This document shows positions 1-7,611 of a stretch of DNA of 32,727 nt, piece by piece. The DNA is taken from assembly GCF_025961475.1 (NCBI RefSeq), contig NZ_JAOQNS010000021.1, positions 1 through 32,727 on the forward strand. The letters run 5' to 3'. Below the pieces are notes generated by a model. The model saw only the letters and a program-made list of their open reading frames with translations. It made no database searches and was not told the origin of the DNA. Position 1 is the first letter of the stretch, and each line of letters begins with the position of its first letter. The translations under genes and the position numbers were made by a program. The stretch comes from Rhodobium gokarnense. Lineage in GTDB: Bacteria; Pseudomonadota; Alphaproteobacteria; Rhizobiales; Rhodobiaceae.

Positions 1-212
1 GCGGCCAGAAGCGCTGCCTCGTGGCCGCCCGTCGCCTCGCAGACCAGAAGCGCTCCGGCCGGGTCCGGCATCACCTCGGCAAGGGCCCGGCGCAAGGCTT
101 TCGGGGTGTTGTCGAGGCAGCGCGTTTGGCCGCTCAGGGTATCGAACAGGGTGATGCTGTCCTTGCCGACATCGCAGCCAAGGACGCGCAGGTCGTTGGA
201 TCGGTTGGTCAT
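1..212 (-). CDS. IS110-family transposase, N-terminal part (runs off left edge)
   Basis: The minus strand from the ATG at 212 stays open to the window edge, giving about 70 residues. Near the start it reads LGCDVGKDSITLFD and later LLVCEATGGHEAALL. These match the RuvC-like DEDD domain of IS110-family recombinases: the Asp in GCDVGKD and the Glu in CEATG are the first two catalytic acidic residues. The C-terminal part, with the serine-containing transposase-20 domain, lies outside the window, so intactness cannot be judged. The family catalyses transposition of IS110/IS1111 elements guided by a structured bridge RNA from the element's non-coding end. The gap between this start codon and the next repeat (213-478) has the size and hairpins expected for that end. 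Confidence 0.85.
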   Translation of the reverse strand, partial: MTNRSNDLRVLGCDVGKDSITLFDTLSGQTRCLDNTPKALRRALAEVMPDPAGALLVCEATGGHEAALLA

Positions 213-478
213 CGGGATTATGCTCCGTCGTGCTTGCGATTGTCTGCGGGCGTCAAACCCTGGCAACACATCAAGCGATTGCGGAAAGCGGACGGGCGAC
301 CCGGATGACGGCGGGTGTCTTCACCCGATTGCGAGACGGCCGACCCATCCGCGCCGGGTCCGGAGCGGCCGCCCCGGACCCGGCATCGCCATCTGCGGCG
401 ACACAACGATCCTAACCAACTTCAAACAGACAATTGCGAGGGTCCGAAGGACGGGGAGCGGCGGGTGACGCGAGCCAG
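213..478 (-). ncRNA. Candidate IS110 non-coding end / bridge RNA region
   Basis: About 265 bases upstream of the transposase start carry no convincing gene but hold two clean hairpins. One has arms CGGGTG/CACCCG at 312-317 and 322-327. The other has an 11-bp perfect stem at 353-363 and 374-384 with a 10-base loop. IS110-group elements encode their bridge RNA in the non-coding segment 5' of the recombinase, on the same strand. RNA boundaries and guide loops cannot be assigned by eye, and a GC-rich leader could also form such hairpins. The element end is placed near 478 only because a REP-like sequence begins there. Confidence 0.4.
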
Positions 479-500
479 GTAAGGCCGACGCGGCAATCCA
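466..500. repeat. REP-like repeat next to IS110 end
   Basis: Positions 479-500 match 11735-11756 with one mismatch in 22 bases (shared core GTAAGGCCGACGCGGC followed by an A/G change and ATCCA). The sequence to the left, 466-478, matches the second copy only loosely. This looks like part of a dispersed palindromic repeat. The loss of similarity at 478/479 may mark the insertion boundary of the IS110 element. Confidence 0.5.
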
Positions 501-544
501 TGCAGCCTTTCGACATCACTCTTTCGCCGGCAACCTACCCCGGC

Positions 545-1375
545 CTATCCGACCTCGAAATGCTCCCTGAGCGCGTGCCAGGTGGCCTCGTCCGGCGCCA
601 GAAGCAGCATGCCGTCCTCGCGGGCCGGGCTGTAGGGGCGGCCGTCGACGAGGGCGGCGTGGCCGCCGGCTTCGCGGAAGATGAGTTCGCCCGCCGCGTG
701 GTCCCAGGGCCGGATGTGCGGCGTCAGCAGGAACGACGCGCTGCCGAGGGCCAGCATGCGGTATTCGTAGGCGGAGCAGCGCAGGGTCAGCACCCGGTGG
801 AAGGCGGCAAGCTTTTGCGCCATTCGGGCCTTCTCCACCTCGTCCTCGAACAGGAAGATGGAGAAGAAACCGACGGCGTGTCTGAAATCCTCGACGGGCG
901 TGACCGACAGGCGCCGGCGGGCGCCTTTTGCGTTGCCGTACCAGGCGCCAAGCCCCTCGATCGCGCAAACCCAGTCGTCGCCGAGCGGGTCGTAGACGAT
1001 ACCGAGCTTCGTGCGCCCGCCCTCGGCGACCGCGAGCATGACGCCGAAGAGCGGCAGGCCGTCGACGAAATTCCAGGTGCCGTCGATGGGGTCGATGATG
1101 ACCGACCGTTCTGCATCGGCGATTTTTTCCAGAAGGCCCGGGTCGTCGGCGACGGCCTCCTCGCCGATCACTGTGGCCAGCGGGAAGGCGTCGCGGACGC
1201 GGGCGGTAATCACCTCTTCGGCGCGCCGGTCGGCCTTGGTGACGAAATCGCTGGCGTGCGCCTTGGTGTCGATGGCATCGCCAGGAAGGTTGCGGAAGAG
1301 CGGCACGATCTCGTCGCTTGCGGCCTGGCGGACGATATCGATGAGGGTGGCGAGGGTCGCCTCGGAGAAATCCAT
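545..1375 (-). CDS. Inositol monophosphatase family protein
   Basis: The 276-residue product has the full set of metal-dependent phosphatase motifs of the inositol monophosphatase family. These are GEE at 71-73, DPIDGT at 95-100 followed by WNFV, and the C-terminal WDHAAG at 224-229. The Glu and Asp residues bind two or three Mg2+ ions that activate water for hydrolysis of a phosphate monoester. Length is typical. Family members act on inositol phosphate, histidinol phosphate, fructose-1,6-bisphosphate or 3'-phosphoadenosine phosphate, and the motifs alone do not choose between these. It lies 133 bp downstream of the GMC dehydrogenase on the same strand, with two hairpins between them, so co-transcription is uncertain. 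No strong ribosome binding site is visible before the ATG. Confidence 0.88.
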   Translation of the reverse strand: MDFSEATLATLIDIVRQAASDEIVPLFRNLPGDAIDTKAHASDFVTKADRRAEEVITARVRDAFPLATVIGEEAVADDPGLLEKIADAERSVIIDPIDGTWNFVDGLPLFGVMLAVAEGGRTKLGIVYDPLGDDWVCAIEGLGAWYGNAKGARRRLSVTPVEDFRHAVGFFSIFLFEDEVEKARMAQKLAAFHRVLTLRCSAYEYRMLALGSASFLLTPHIRPWDHAAGELIFREAGGHAALVDGRPYSPAREDGMLLLAPDEATWHALREHFEVG

Positions 1376-1459
1376 GTCATGCGGTCCGATGGCAGGCGGG
1401 AGGAGGGCGCGCGATTCGCGGCGCCCGTATTGTTGCCGGCCATCATAAGGATTCCATGA

Positions 1460-1496
1460 CGGCCCGCCAGCGGGCCGACTGCCGCGCCGCCGGCAG
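1460..1496 (-). terminator. Tandem hairpins after the GMC gene (weak terminator candidate)
   Basis: Two adjacent hairpins lie 13 bp beyond the end of the minus-strand GMC gene: CTGCCG/CGGCAG (1479-1484 and 1491-1496) and CGGCCCG/CGGGCCG (1460-1466 and 1471-1477). No T-run follows on the minus strand, so this may stabilise the mRNA end or attenuate transcription instead of terminating it. Confidence 0.3.
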
Positions 1497-1508
1497 TTCC
1501 CGCCCGCC

Positions 1509-3116
1509 TCAGCCCTTTCCGTCTTCCAGGATCATGGCGCTGGCTTTCTCGCCGATCATGATCGTCGGGGCGTTGGTGTTGCCGGAGACGATGGTCGGCA
1601 TGATCGAGGCATCGGCGACCCTGAGGCCCTCGATGCCGTGGACGCGCAGGCGGTCGTCGACGACGGCGCCCGCGTCATGGCCCATCTTGCAGGTGCTGGT
1701 CGGGTGATAGATCGTCTGGGAGATGTTGCGGGCGGCTTCCAGCAGGTTGTCTTCGCCGTCGACCTCGGCCCCAGGCACCTTTTCAGCGACTATGAACGAC
1801 GAGAGGGCCGCGGTTCCGACGAGGCGGCGGGAAAAGCGCATGGCGTCGACCACCGTTTCCTGGTCGCGCAACGCGGAAAGGTAATTGGGAAAAATCTTCG
1901 GATAGGTGCGCGGGTCGGGCGCGGCGATGGCGATGCGGCCGCGGCTTTCCGGGCGCAACTGGCAGACCGAGGAGGTGATGCCGGAGAAGCGGTGCATCTC
2001 GATGCCGGGCTTGTCGGCGGAGAGCGGCTGGACGTGGAACTGGATGTCCGGCGTTTCCAGTTCCGGGCGGGTCTTGGCGAAAATGCAGACCTGGCTGGCG
2101 CCCATCGCCATCGGGCCGGAACGCTTCAGCACGAATTGCAGGCCGATCATGCCGCGGCGGATCAGGTTGTTGATCTCGTCATTGAGGGTCGGGACGTTGA
2201 CCTCGTAGATCATGCGCACCTGCAGATGGTCCTGCAGGTTCTCGCCGACGCCGGCAAGGTCGCGCACGATGGGGATGTCCATCTCCTGCAGCAGCGCGCC
2301 CGGACCGATGCCGCTGAGCTGCAGGATCTGCGGCGAGCCGATGGCGCCGGCGGACAGGATCACCTCGCCGCCGGCCCTCAGCGTCGCGAGCCGCGGCTCG
2401 TTGCCGACGGCGTAGCGGATGCCGTCGACCCGCTCGGGCGCCTCGTTCGCGAACACCAGCCGCTCCACATGGGCGTGGGTCACGATCTCCAGGTTTGGTC
2501 GGTTCTTAGCCGGCTTCAGAAAGGCCGTGGCAGACGAACAGCGCAGGCCGTTTTTCGCGGTGAGCTGGAAGTAGCCGGCGCCCTCCTGGCTGGCGCCGTT
2601 GAAGTCGTCGGTGCGCGGCACGCCGAGTTCCTCGGCGGCGGCGATATAGGCATCGCAGATGTCGCGCCGGGCGCGCAGATTGGTGACGGAGAGCTCGCCG
2701 TCGGCGCCGTGGAAATCGTCGCTGCCGCGCTCCTGGTGTTCCGACCTGCGGAAGAACGGCAGTACGTCGTCATAGGACCAGCCGACATTGCCGAGCTGGC
2801 GCCAGTGGTCGTAATCCTCGCGCTGGCCGCGGATATAGAGAAGGCCGTTGATGGAGGAGGAGCCGCCGAGCACCTTGCCGCGCGGCCATTGCAGGCTGCG
2901 CCCGTTGAGGCCCGGATCGGGCTCGGTCTTGAAGCACCAGTCGGTCCTGGGATTGTGCAGGGTCTTGAAATAGCCGACCGGCACATGGATCCAGGGATTG
3001 GTGTCGCGGCCGCCGGCCTCCAGGAGCAGAACGCGTTTCTTCGGATCGGCCGACAGGCGGTTGGCGAGGACGCAGCCGGCGGATCCGGCGCCGACGACGA
3101 TGTAATCGTACTCCAT
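1509..3116 (-). CDS. iseJ: GMC-family FAD dehydrogenase, probable isethionate dehydrogenase
   Basis: The 535-residue flavoprotein belongs to the GMC (choline dehydrogenase/BetA-like) family. It has the FAD dinucleotide motif GAGSAG at 9-14, the first GMC signature PRGKVLGGSSSIN at 78-90 and the second at about 257-271. The catalytic histidine lies in HPTSTCKMG (His471), and the partner Asn region is SGNTNAP at 511-517. There is no signal peptide. A GGGAG box precedes the ATG. Family members oxidise primary alcohols to aldehydes and pass electrons to a respiratory acceptor. Known isethionate clusters pair a GMC enzyme, IseJ, with a TRAP or MFS transporter, an IclR regulator and xsc, and all of these lie next door here. 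Oxidation of isethionate to sulfoacetaldehyde is therefore the best inference. Choline or another alcohol remains possible from sequence alone. It is divergent from the TRAP operon. Confidence 0.8.
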   Translation of the reverse strand: MEYDYIVVGAGSAGCVLANRLSADPKKRVLLLEAGGRDTNPWIHVPVGYFKTLHNPRTDWCFKTEPDPGLNGRSLQWPRGKVLGGSSSINGLLYIRGQREDYDHWRQLGNVGWSYDDVLPFFRRSEHQERGSDDFHGADGELSVTNLRARRDICDAYIAAAEELGVPRTDDFNGASQEGAGYFQLTAKNGLRCSSATAFLKPAKNRPNLEIVTHAHVERLVFANEAPERVDGIRYAVGNEPRLATLRAGGEVILSAGAIGSPQILQLSGIGPGALLQEMDIPIVRDLAGVGENLQDHLQVRMIYEVNVPTLNDEINNLIRRGMIGLQFVLKRSGPMAMGASQVCIFAKTRPELETPDIQFHVQPLSADKPGIEMHRFSGITSSVCQLRPESRGRIAIAAPDPRTYPKIFPNYLSALRDQETVVDAMRFSRRLVGTAALSSFIVAEKVPGAEVDGEDNLLEAARNISQTIYHPTSTCKMGHDAGAVVDDRLRVHGIEGLRVADASIMPTIVSGNTNAPTIMIGEKASAMILEDGKG

Positions 3117-3181
3117 GGACGGCTCCCAAAATTTTTATCGACATTTTTTATCGGCCGCGTGAATGCGGTCCACTTTTGGCG

Positions 3182-3210
3182 TTTACATTACAATGCATAT
3201 AGCATTAATA
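3182..3210 (+). promoter_or_regulatory. Candidate promoter of the TRAP/iclR operon
   Basis: A TTTACA box (3182-3187) is followed after 17 bases by TTAATA (3205-3210), in an AT-rich patch that stands out from the surrounding GC-rich DNA. The operator-like palindrome begins at the next base, the usual place for a repressor to block initiation. The boxes are only moderately close to consensus. Confidence 0.45.
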
Positions 3211-3229
3211 TTGAGACTGTCAGTCTCAA
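3211..3229. promoter_or_regulatory. Palindromic operator, site 1 (probable IseR site)
   Basis: The sequence TTGAGACTGTCAGTCTCAA is a perfect inverted repeat with 8-bp arms around GTC. Its core GAGACT-N3-AGTCTC recurs upstream of xsc at 7612-7626. It lies in the divergent gap between the GMC gene and the TRAP operon, so it could control both directions. The IclR-family gene at the end of the operon is the obvious candidate binder, since IclR proteins bind short palindromes of this size. Confidence 0.65.
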
Positions 3230-3298
3230 AAAAACATAATTTTGCTCAACGCATATGCAAACGACACGCATATGCAGGCGATAACAGGGAGGAAGCCG

Positions 3299-4534
3299 AT
3301 GCTGACAGCATCCGAGAAGCTCAAGGGAATTTCACGCCGCGACATACTGCGCCTCACCAAGCAGTTCGGGATCACCTCGACGCTGGTCGCGGCTGGCGGC
3401 CTGACCGGCACCGTAACGCTGTCGCGTCTCGCCGAAGCGGCGAACTCCACCTACGAAAAGCGCTTCAAGACGCCGGCCAAGCACACCTGGAAATTCGGTG
3501 CGGCCGGCTTCAACGAGCGCAATCTCCTGATCGAGCGCGCCGGCTGCCTGGAATTCGTGCGCGACATCGAGGAGCGCTCGGACGGCGCCATCCGCATCGA
3601 GTTCATCGGCTCCAACCAGATGTGCGGCCAGCTCGACTGCGTGAAGAAGACCCAGCAGGGCATCACCGACGTGTTCTCTGCCTCGACCCAGAACTCGGCC
3701 GGCGGCGCGCCCTATCTCAACGTCCTCGACTACGCCTACATGTTCCCGACCCGGGCCTCGCAGTACTACTTCTTCTACCATCCGGGCAGCGAGAAGGTGC
3801 TGCGCGAGCCGCTGCGCAAGCGCCACGGCCTGCAGTTCCTGTTCACCCACTGCGAGCTGCGCGGCATCCAGCTTGGCCTCAAATGGAAGGACAAGCCGCT
3901 GGTCAAGAGCGTCAAGGACCTCGCCGGCACCAAGAACCGCGTCACCGGCACCCAGCTCGGCCGCATTGCCATGGAGCTGATGGAGCTGAACCCGACGCCG
4001 ATCGCCTGGGAAGAGACGCTGGACGGCCTCAAACAGGGCCTCATCGACGGCGCGGAGACCTGGGCCGCGGCGGTCGCCTACGCCAACATGTCGCCGGTGG
4101 TCTCGCAGTGCGTCAATCTTGGCTTCTTCTGCGGCACCGAGCACACCTCGATGAGCGCGTCGAAGTTCGATGAGCTGTCCGGCGACCTGCAGGACGCCGT
4201 CATGGAATCGGCCTACCTGACCCAGGTGCAGATCCAGGCGGCGAACGAGGCGGCCCTCGTCAACACCGTCGGCTTCTCCGACCCGCAGCTTCCTGACACC
4301 CTGTTCGCCAAGAACAACGTCCGCGTCGCCATGCTCGACGATGCGGCCCGCCACGAGGCCGAACAGATGTGCTCGCCGGAATTCAAGCCGGAGCCGTGGG
4401 AGAAGTGGCGCGAGCGCCTCAACGACTGGTCCGGCGGCATGGACACCTACAAGACCATCTACGACATCGCCCGGGAGATCCCGGCCGACACCAAGCCGGA
4501 GAACGTCGAGCCGCGGCGCTGGTGGAAGGGCTAA
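3299..4534 (+). CDS. iseK: TRAP transporter solute-binding protein (DctP family)
   Basis: From the ATG at 3299 the product has 411 residues. An AGGGAGG box six bases upstream supports this start over an upstream ATG at 3242. The N-terminus carries a twin-arginine type leader (SRRDIL at 12-17, hydrophobic stretch to about 42, AEA cleavage site near 47), so the protein is probably exported folded to the periplasm. The rest matches the DctP solute receptor of TRAP transporters, including the central region around TGTQLGRIAMELM and the pocket region around EETLDGLKQGLIDGAE. It would bind an organic acid and deliver it to the membrane subunits encoded just downstream. Beside xsc and the GMC enzyme, isethionate is the likely ligand; another sulfonate is possible. 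A hairpin follows the gene before the permease genes. Confidence 0.85.
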   Translation: MLTASEKLKGISRRDILRLTKQFGITSTLVAAGGLTGTVTLSRLAEAANSTYEKRFKTPAKHTWKFGAAGFNERNLLIERAGCLEFVRDIEERSDGAIRIEFIGSNQMCGQLDCVKKTQQGITDVFSASTQNSAGGAPYLNVLDYAYMFPTRASQYYFFYHPGSEKVLREPLRKRHGLQFLFTHCELRGIQLGLKWKDKPLVKSVKDLAGTKNRVTGTQLGRIAMELMELNPTPIAWEETLDGLKQGLIDGAETWAAAVAYANMSPVVSQCVNLGFFCGTEHTSMSASKFDELSGDLQDAVMESAYLTQVQIQAANEAALVNTVGFSDPQLPDTLFAKNNVRVAMLDDAARHEAEQMCSPEFKPEPWEKWRERLNDWSGGMDTYKTIYDIAREIPADTKPENVEPRRWWKG

Positions 4535-4560
4535 TCGGGCCCGTCGTCCGAGACATCGGC

Positions 4561-4590
4561 AAGGGTGTGGTCGGCCCGCCGCACCCTTTT
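4561..4590 (+). terminator. Hairpin between solute-binding and permease genes
   Basis: AAGGGTG (4561-4567) pairs with CACCCTT (4582-4588); the stem extends inward with a G-T wobble and two G-C pairs, and a short T-run (TTTT, 4587-4590) follows. It lies 26 bp after the solute-binding gene and 136 bp before the small permease gene. Such an attenuator or mRNA-stabilising hairpin would give more binding protein than permease. The short T-run makes full termination unlikely. Confidence 0.45.
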
Positions 4591-4726
4591 CCGTCGATGG
4601 CCGCCTTGAGGAACGCCCCCGGTATCGCTTCTGCGTGCCGTCGGTGTTGCCTCAAGGCGTGCCGTTGACCGGTCCGGCCCGCCCGCGCGAACATCAATCT
4701 CAAATTGCAGATAAGGGAGGGAGTGC

Positions 4727-5245
4727 ATGCCCGTCATCCGGTGGCTCGACCGCAACGTCGAGCGCGTCGTCATCCTCGTGAGCTACACGGTGATGGCGCT
4801 GATCGTCTTCGTGGAGGTGATCCGTCGCTTCACGATCAACGAGCAGGCGCCCTGGAGCAGCACCATCCCGGTCTACCTGTTCCTGTGGATCGTCTGGGCC
4901 GGCTGCGCCTACAATGTGCGCATCCGCACCCATCTGCGCTTCGACGAACTGAGGGTCCGGCTCCCCTATACCGTGCAGTTCCTCTGCCTCCTGCTCGATG
5001 CGGCGCTGTGGATCATCTTCTCCGCGATCGTCATCTATTTCACCGTGCACCAGGTGCAGCTCGCCAGGGACAATTTCGCCATCGTCCAGGGCACCGACGA
5101 CGTCATGCAGTGGTGGTTCTACCTGGCAACGCCGCTCGCCTTCTCGCTCCTCATCGTGCGCGTCTTGCAGAACGTCTATGAGGACGTCGCCAAGTACCGG
5201 CGCGGCGAGTCCCTCGACATCCAGACCAGCATTCTCGGCGATTAG
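4727..5245 (+). CDS. iseL: TRAP transporter small permease (DctQ family)
   Basis: The 172-residue protein has four hydrophobic segments (about 13-33, 48-67, 84-108 and 126-146) and the EVIRRF...PWS pattern typical of DctQ small permeases. It forms a membrane complex with the large subunit and helps dock the solute-binding protein. The ATG at 4727 is preceded by AGGGAGGGAG. The stop lies 11 bp before the large permease start, so the two are translated from one message. Substrate is inferred from the operon, not from this sequence. Confidence 0.85.
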   Translation: MPVIRWLDRNVERVVILVSYTVMALIVFVEVIRRFTINEQAPWSSTIPVYLFLWIVWAGCAYNVRIRTHLRFDELRVRLPYTVQFLCLLLDAALWIIFSAIVIYFTVHQVQLARDNFAIVQGTDDVMQWWFYLATPLAFSLLIVRVLQNVYEDVAKYRRGESLDIQTSILGD

Positions 5246-5256
5246 AGGGTCACCCC

Positions 5257-6693
5257 ATGGATCAACAAACCCTCATCTTCCTGATCTCGATCGGCGTCAC
5301 GCTCCTGTTCCTCATCGGCGTGCCGATCTTCCTGGTCATCGGCTTCTGGGTCATCGGCGTCAGCATCGTCATCGACTTCACCCTCGCCAATCTCGGCGTC
5401 ACCCTCTATGAGGGCCTCAACTTCTTCGGCCTTCTGGCGCTGCCGCTCTTCATCCTTACCGGCGATCTCATCAACGGCGCCGGGATTGCCAAGCGGCTGT
5501 CCGATTTCGCCTATTCGATCCTCGGCTGGCTGCGCGGTGGCCTCGCCATGGCGGCGCTCGGCGCCTGCGGCCTGTTCGCGGCCATCTCCGGCTCCAATTC
5601 GGCCACGACGGCGGCGATCGGCTCGATCATGCATCCGGAAATGGTCAAGGGCGGCTACGACGAGAACTTCGCCGCCGCGACCGCTGCTTCCGGCGGCACC
5701 GTCGGCATCATCATCCCGCCGTCGATCATCTTCATCGTCTACGGCTTCCTGATGAACCTTTCCATCAGCGACCTGTTCATCGGCGGCCTGTTGCCGGGCG
5801 TGATGATGGTCGCGGCCATGCAGGCGGCGTGCTGGTGGATCTGCCACAAGAACGGCTGGGGCCATCTGATCCAGTTGCGCCTGAAGCGGATCATCGGCAC
5901 GGCCTTCGGCGCCTGGCTCGGCTTCTTTGCCATCGGCCTGGTGCTCTGGGGCATCTATACCGGTGCTTTCTCGCCGACCGAGGCGGCGGGCGTCACCGCG
6001 GGCTTTTGCGCCATTGCCGGCCTCGTCTGCTATCCGATCCACAAGGTCCTGATGCGGATCCAGGACCGGCGCGGGCGCCCGCAGGTCGGCGACGACGTCG
6101 CGCCGGACGCGGAGGGCGGCGCCCATGTGGCGGAAATCGACAGCCGCGGCATCCTCGGCAACCTCGTGGTGCCGGGCTTCAGCCCGCTGGAGCTGCCGAC
6201 GCTGATCATGCGCTCCGGCCAGATCACCGGTCTGCTTGCGCCGCTGATCGCGATTTCCGTCGTCATGCAGCAGATCCTGACGCTGCTCGGCGCCAAGGCG
6301 TTCGTCACCGGCATGCTCGGCGAACTGGGCGGCTACTACGCCATCCTCTTTGCCTGCATGGGCATCGTGCTGATCGCCGGGACGATCCTGGAAAGCCTTC
6401 CCAACACCATCATCCTGGCACCGATCCTGGCGCCGATCGCCGCCTCCATCGGCGTCGACCCGATCCACTTCGCCGTCATCTTCCTGATCGGCGATGCCAT
6501 CGGCTTCATCACCCCGCCCTACGGCCTCAACCTCTACGTTGCCAGCGGCATCACAGGCATTCCCTATTTCCGGCTGCTGCGATACACCATGCCCTACCTT
6601 TTCGCGCTCATCGCCGTCTGGGTGATCGTGGCGCTGGTGCCGCAGCTATCGACGATCCTGCTCTTCAATACAGGAGCGGGCGTCTACCAGTGA
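5257..6693 (+). CDS. iseM: TRAP transporter large permease (DctM family)
   Basis: This 478-residue protein is an ion-coupled TRAP large subunit with roughly 12 membrane segments. Family landmarks are the Gly-rich GDLINGAGIAKRLSDFAYS region, the SGSNSATTAAIGSIMHPEM motif and IIIPPSIIFIVYG; a matching second half includes GDAIGFITPPYGLNLYVAS. These contain the hairpins that line the sodium and substrate sites. It is longer than the usual 425-430 residues because of a polar stretch at about 261-310, rich in Arg, Asp and Gly, in the middle of the chain. Its TGA overlaps the ATG of the regulator gene (TGATG), indicating translational coupling. It should import the sulfonate bound by the upstream solute receptor. 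Confidence 0.87.
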   Translation: MDQQTLIFLISIGVTLLFLIGVPIFLVIGFWVIGVSIVIDFTLANLGVTLYEGLNFFGLLALPLFILTGDLINGAGIAKRLSDFAYSILGWLRGGLAMAALGACGLFAAISGSNSATTAAIGSIMHPEMVKGGYDENFAAATAASGGTVGIIIPPSIIFIVYGFLMNLSISDLFIGGLLPGVMMVAAMQAACWWICHKNGWGHLIQLRLKRIIGTAFGAWLGFFAIGLVLWGIYTGAFSPTEAAGVTAGFCAIAGLVCYPIHKVLMRIQDRRGRPQVGDDVAPDAEGGAHVAEIDSRGILGNLVVPGFSPLELPTLIMRSGQITGLLAPLIAISVVMQQILTLLGAKAFVTGMLGELGGYYAILFACMGIVLIAGTILESLPNTIILAPILAPIAASIGVDPIHFAVIFLIGDAIGFITPPYGLNLYVASGITGIPYFRLLRYTMPYLFALIAVWVIVALVPQLSTILLFNTGAGVYQ

Positions 6694-7508
6694 TGACGGA
6701 GGCCTTCTTGCCGGGACATTCGGAACGCGACGACGAGACCGGCGAAGGTCGCGTTCCGACCGGCATCCGCAGCCTGATCATCCTGGAGGAACTGGCCCGC
6801 ACCGGGACGCCGATGACGGCAACGGAGATCACCGCGGCCCTCGGCCTGCCGAAGCCGACCATCCACCGGCTTTGCCAGCAGCTCGAGGCGGAGGGGTTCC
6901 TGGAGCGCGATCTCGACGGGCGGCGCTACCTGCCGGGACGGCGCATGCGCGAGACGGCCGCCGGGGTCACCCAGTTCTCGTCGATCTTCCAGGAGCGGCA
7001 CGCCATCCTGGAGCGGGTGTCGACCCGGCTCGGCGAGACCTGCAACATCGTTAGCCACGACAAGGACGGCATGTTCTATCTCGACCGGGTGGAATCGCGC
7101 TGGCCCCTGAAGGTCGACCTGCCGGTCAGCGGGCGGGTGCCGTTCCACTGCACGGCCAGCGGCAAGCTCTACCTGTCGAGCCTCAGGAAGGCCCAGCGGC
7201 ACACGCTGGTCCATGCGCTCACCTTGCGCAAATACGGCCCCAACACGCTGACGGCGCCGGAAGCGCTGATGGCCGAGGTGGAGGCGACGGCGAAGCGCCG
7301 CTACGGGATCGACAACGAGGAATTCATCGAGGGCATGGTGGCGCTGGCCGTGCCGGTGCGCGATGCCGGGGGGCGGCTCGCGGCCATCCTCGCCGTGCAC
7401 GGACCGGTCCAGCGCATGAGCCTTGAGGACGTCATCGGCCACCTTCCCGTGCTGCGCGAGGGCGCCGAACAGCTTGCCGCCGTCATCAACGCGGAAGCGG
7501 CGGGCTAG
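6693..7508 (+). CDS. iseR: IclR-family transcriptional regulator
   Basis: The 271-residue product has the IclR layout. A winged helix-turn-helix lies at about 24-75 (RSLIILEELARTG, then PMTATEITAALGLPKPTIHR). An effector-binding domain runs from about 90 to the C-terminus (FHCTASGKLYLS, RRYGIDNEEFIEGMVALAVP, AAILAVHGP). The ATG overlaps the permease stop, so it is the last gene of the TRAP operon. Known isethionate clusters encode an IclR protein, IseR, as local regulator. The matching palindromes at 3211-3229 and 7612-7626, one at each transcription unit, are the expected binding sites. Their position just behind a -10 box suggests repression relieved by the substrate or an intermediate, but this is inference. 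Confidence 0.88.
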   Translation: MTEAFLPGHSERDDETGEGRVPTGIRSLIILEELARTGTPMTATEITAALGLPKPTIHRLCQQLEAEGFLERDLDGRRYLPGRRMRETAAGVTQFSSIFQERHAILERVSTRLGETCNIVSHDKDGMFYLDRVESRWPLKVDLPVSGRVPFHCTASGKLYLSSLRKAQRHTLVHALTLRKYGPNTLTAPEALMAEVEATAKRRYGIDNEEFIEGMVALAVPVRDAGGRLAAILAVHGPVQRMSLEDVIGHLPVLREGAEQLAAVINAEAAG

Positions 7509-7582
7509 GGCGATGGGCGGGGCGCGATCCGGCGCGGTTTTCCGCGGGCGCGGGCTCGCCAAAGGGAATACGGGAAAAACCG

Positions 7583-7610
7583 TTGACAACTGCGGCATAT
7601 CGTCTAATTA
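7583..7610 (+). promoter_or_regulatory. Candidate promoter upstream of xsc
   Basis: TTGACA (7583-7588) is a perfect -35 box. It is followed after 16 bases by the AT-rich TAATTA (7605-7610); TCTAAT at 7603-7608 is closer to consensus but at a short 14-base spacing. The palindrome begins at 7612. The arrangement repeats that seen before the TRAP operon. Confidence 0.5.
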
Positions 7611-7611
7611 C

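Noticed and set aside
434-1459. A 341-codon open frame on the plus strand opposite the phosphatase gene
   Set aside because: It is the antisense shadow of a well-supported phosphatase with complete motifs; its translation has no recognisable domain.
1638-3239. A 533-codon plus-strand frame opposite the GMC gene
   Set aside because: Antisense shadow in high-GC DNA; low-complexity Ala/Gly/Val/Asp composition, while the minus strand carries all GMC motifs.
5829-6692. A long N-terminal extension of the IclR protein reading through the permease gene
   Set aside because: The extension is an out-of-frame reading of the permease; the overlapping ATG at 6693 gives a normal-length regulator.
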